From Bacillota bacterium (GTDB lineage Bacteria; Bacillota_A; Clostridia; Lachnospirales; WQUN01): DNA of 6,481 nucleotides. Both the position numbers and the translations under genes were made by a program. The notes under the pieces were generated by a model that was given only the letters and a program-made list of their open reading frames with translations, was not told the DNA's origin and did no database searches. The stretch spans positions 1 to 6,481 of the forward strand of contig WQTQ01000088.1 of the NCBI GenBank assembly GCA_009786175.1, read 5' to 3'. Shown here one piece after another: positions 6,030 through 6,481 of this stretch; positions within the stretch are counted from its first letter, which is position 1; each line of letters begins with the position of its first letter.

Positions 6030-6058
6030 TTGTACAACTTTTACATTACTGTTATAAT
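6030..6058 (+). promoter_or_regulatory. Promoter of the transporter gene (sigma-A, extended -10)
   Basis: TTGTAC (6030-6035, 4 of 6), a 17-base spacer and a perfect TATAAT (6053-6058) preceded by TG one base upstream form an extended -10 promoter. The gene's ATG is 34 bases beyond the -10 box, leaving a short leader. Confidence 0.8.
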
Positions 6059-6092
6059 CCCCCCATTATCTTATAAGAACGGAGCAACCTAA

Positions 6093-6481
6093 ATGGAACT
6101 GGACACAAAAACAAAGCAGAAGGCGTTTTTCTTTCTTTTAGTGGCAACGGTGCTTACGTCCCTTGCCGGAGGCTTGTCTGAAGGGGTTTACAGTAATTTT
6201 TACTACGAAGTGTACAGCGTAACCGCGCGGCAGCGGGGCTTTATTGAGTTCCCGCGGGAGTTGCCGGGGCTTATCGCTGTTATTGTTATTTCCATGATGT
6301 CATTTTTGGGCGAGATACGCCTTGCCATTGTGGCGCAGATATTGTCTATTGTGGGGCTTATTCTGCTTGGGGTGTTTACGCCGCCGTTTTCGATTATGCT
6401 GGTGTTTTTGTTTATCAATTCTATGGGGATGCATCTTTACATGCCGTTAAAAGACAGCATTGGGCTTAATATTATTGGCTC
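6093..6481 (+). CDS. Probable major facilitator superfamily transporter, N-terminal part
   Basis: The frame is open from the ATG at 6093 to the right edge, giving 129 complete codons with no stop; the 3' end lies outside the window. ACGGAG lies about 7 bases before the ATG. The visible part has a short polar N-terminus, a hydrophobic segment at about 11-29, a polar loop with the sequence TARQRGFIEFPRELPG (44-59), then hydrophobic segments at about 60-73, 77-95 and 98-112. The RGFIEFPRELPG loop and the spacing of helices fit a family of clostridial and spirochaetal MFS permeases; I make this assignment from memory of the family and cannot test it here. The substrate is unknown. The gene is divergent from the small gene and has its own strong promoter and possible operator. 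Confidence 0.7.
   Translation, partial: MELDTKTKQKAFFFLLVATVLTSLAGGLSEGVYSNFYYEVYSVTARQRGFIEFPRELPGLIAVIVISMMSFLGEIRLAIVAQILSIVGLILLGVFTPPFSIMLVFLFINSMGMHLYMPLKDSIGLNIIG

Larger units (their letters stand above)
5873..6092. other. Divergent intergenic region between the small gene and the transporter
   Basis: About 220 bases separate two divergent genes. The right part carries a strong rightward promoter (6030-6058) and a palindrome (6004-6022). The left part is AT-rich around 5905-5918, with TGGTAT (5903-5908) and ATACCA (5933-5938) as an inverted pair. AATTCGCG occurs twice in direct orientation (5922-5929 and 5968-5975). No convincing leftward promoter pair was found for the small gene. 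Confidence 0.6.

Noticed and set aside
6203..6418. Leftward frame of 71 codons
   Set aside because: Antisense to the transporter gene, which has a promoter, a ribosome binding site and membrane-protein character.

Overview
The window looks like chromosomal DNA from a Gram-positive anaerobe of the Clostridia type (Bacillota). The evidence is an S-box (SAM-I) riboswitch with a Rho-independent terminator ahead of metK, strong AGGAGG-type ribosome binding sites, a membrane-anchored polysaccharide deacetylase with a copper-amine-oxidase-like N-terminal domain, and an M3-family oligoendopeptidase. Base composition is moderate. No mobile element, CRISPR array, rRNA or tRNA gene is visible. The genus cannot be read from this sequence.

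Layout. Positions 1-204 hold no confident gene: there is a weak terminator for the leftward genes, several inverted repeats and one open frame running off the left edge. From 5068 down to 205 a four-gene leftward cluster runs metK, membrane-anchored polysaccharide deacetylase, RraA-like protein, M3 oligoendopeptidase. metK has a good sigma-A promoter (5241-5268), a full SAM-I aptamer and a terminator that ends beside its ribosome binding site. The deacetylase ATG follows the metK stop after one base, so the deacetylase probably shares metK's SAM-dependent control. A moderate promoter candidate in the 89-base gap before the RraA-like gene could give the last two genes their own transcript. Those two are coupled, because the peptidase ribosome binding site overlaps the RraA-like stop codon.

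Upstream of the metK promoter, also leftward, are a YccF-type two-repeat membrane protein (5276-5635) and an undescribed 59-codon gene (5693-5872). The -35 box of the yccF-like gene overlaps the stop codon of the small gene. A divergent region of about 220 bases (5873-6092) follows. It carries a strong extended -10 promoter and an upstream palindrome for a rightward gene at 6093, which encodes the N-terminal part of a probable major facilitator transporter cut by the right edge.

Most of the content is ordinary housekeeping and accessory metabolism. The points most worth a second look are the probable SAM-riboswitch control of a cell-wall deacetylase, the unannotated small gene with its strong ribosome binding site, and the palindromic site upstream of the transporter promoter. 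I found no convincing evidence of a new multi-gene system.
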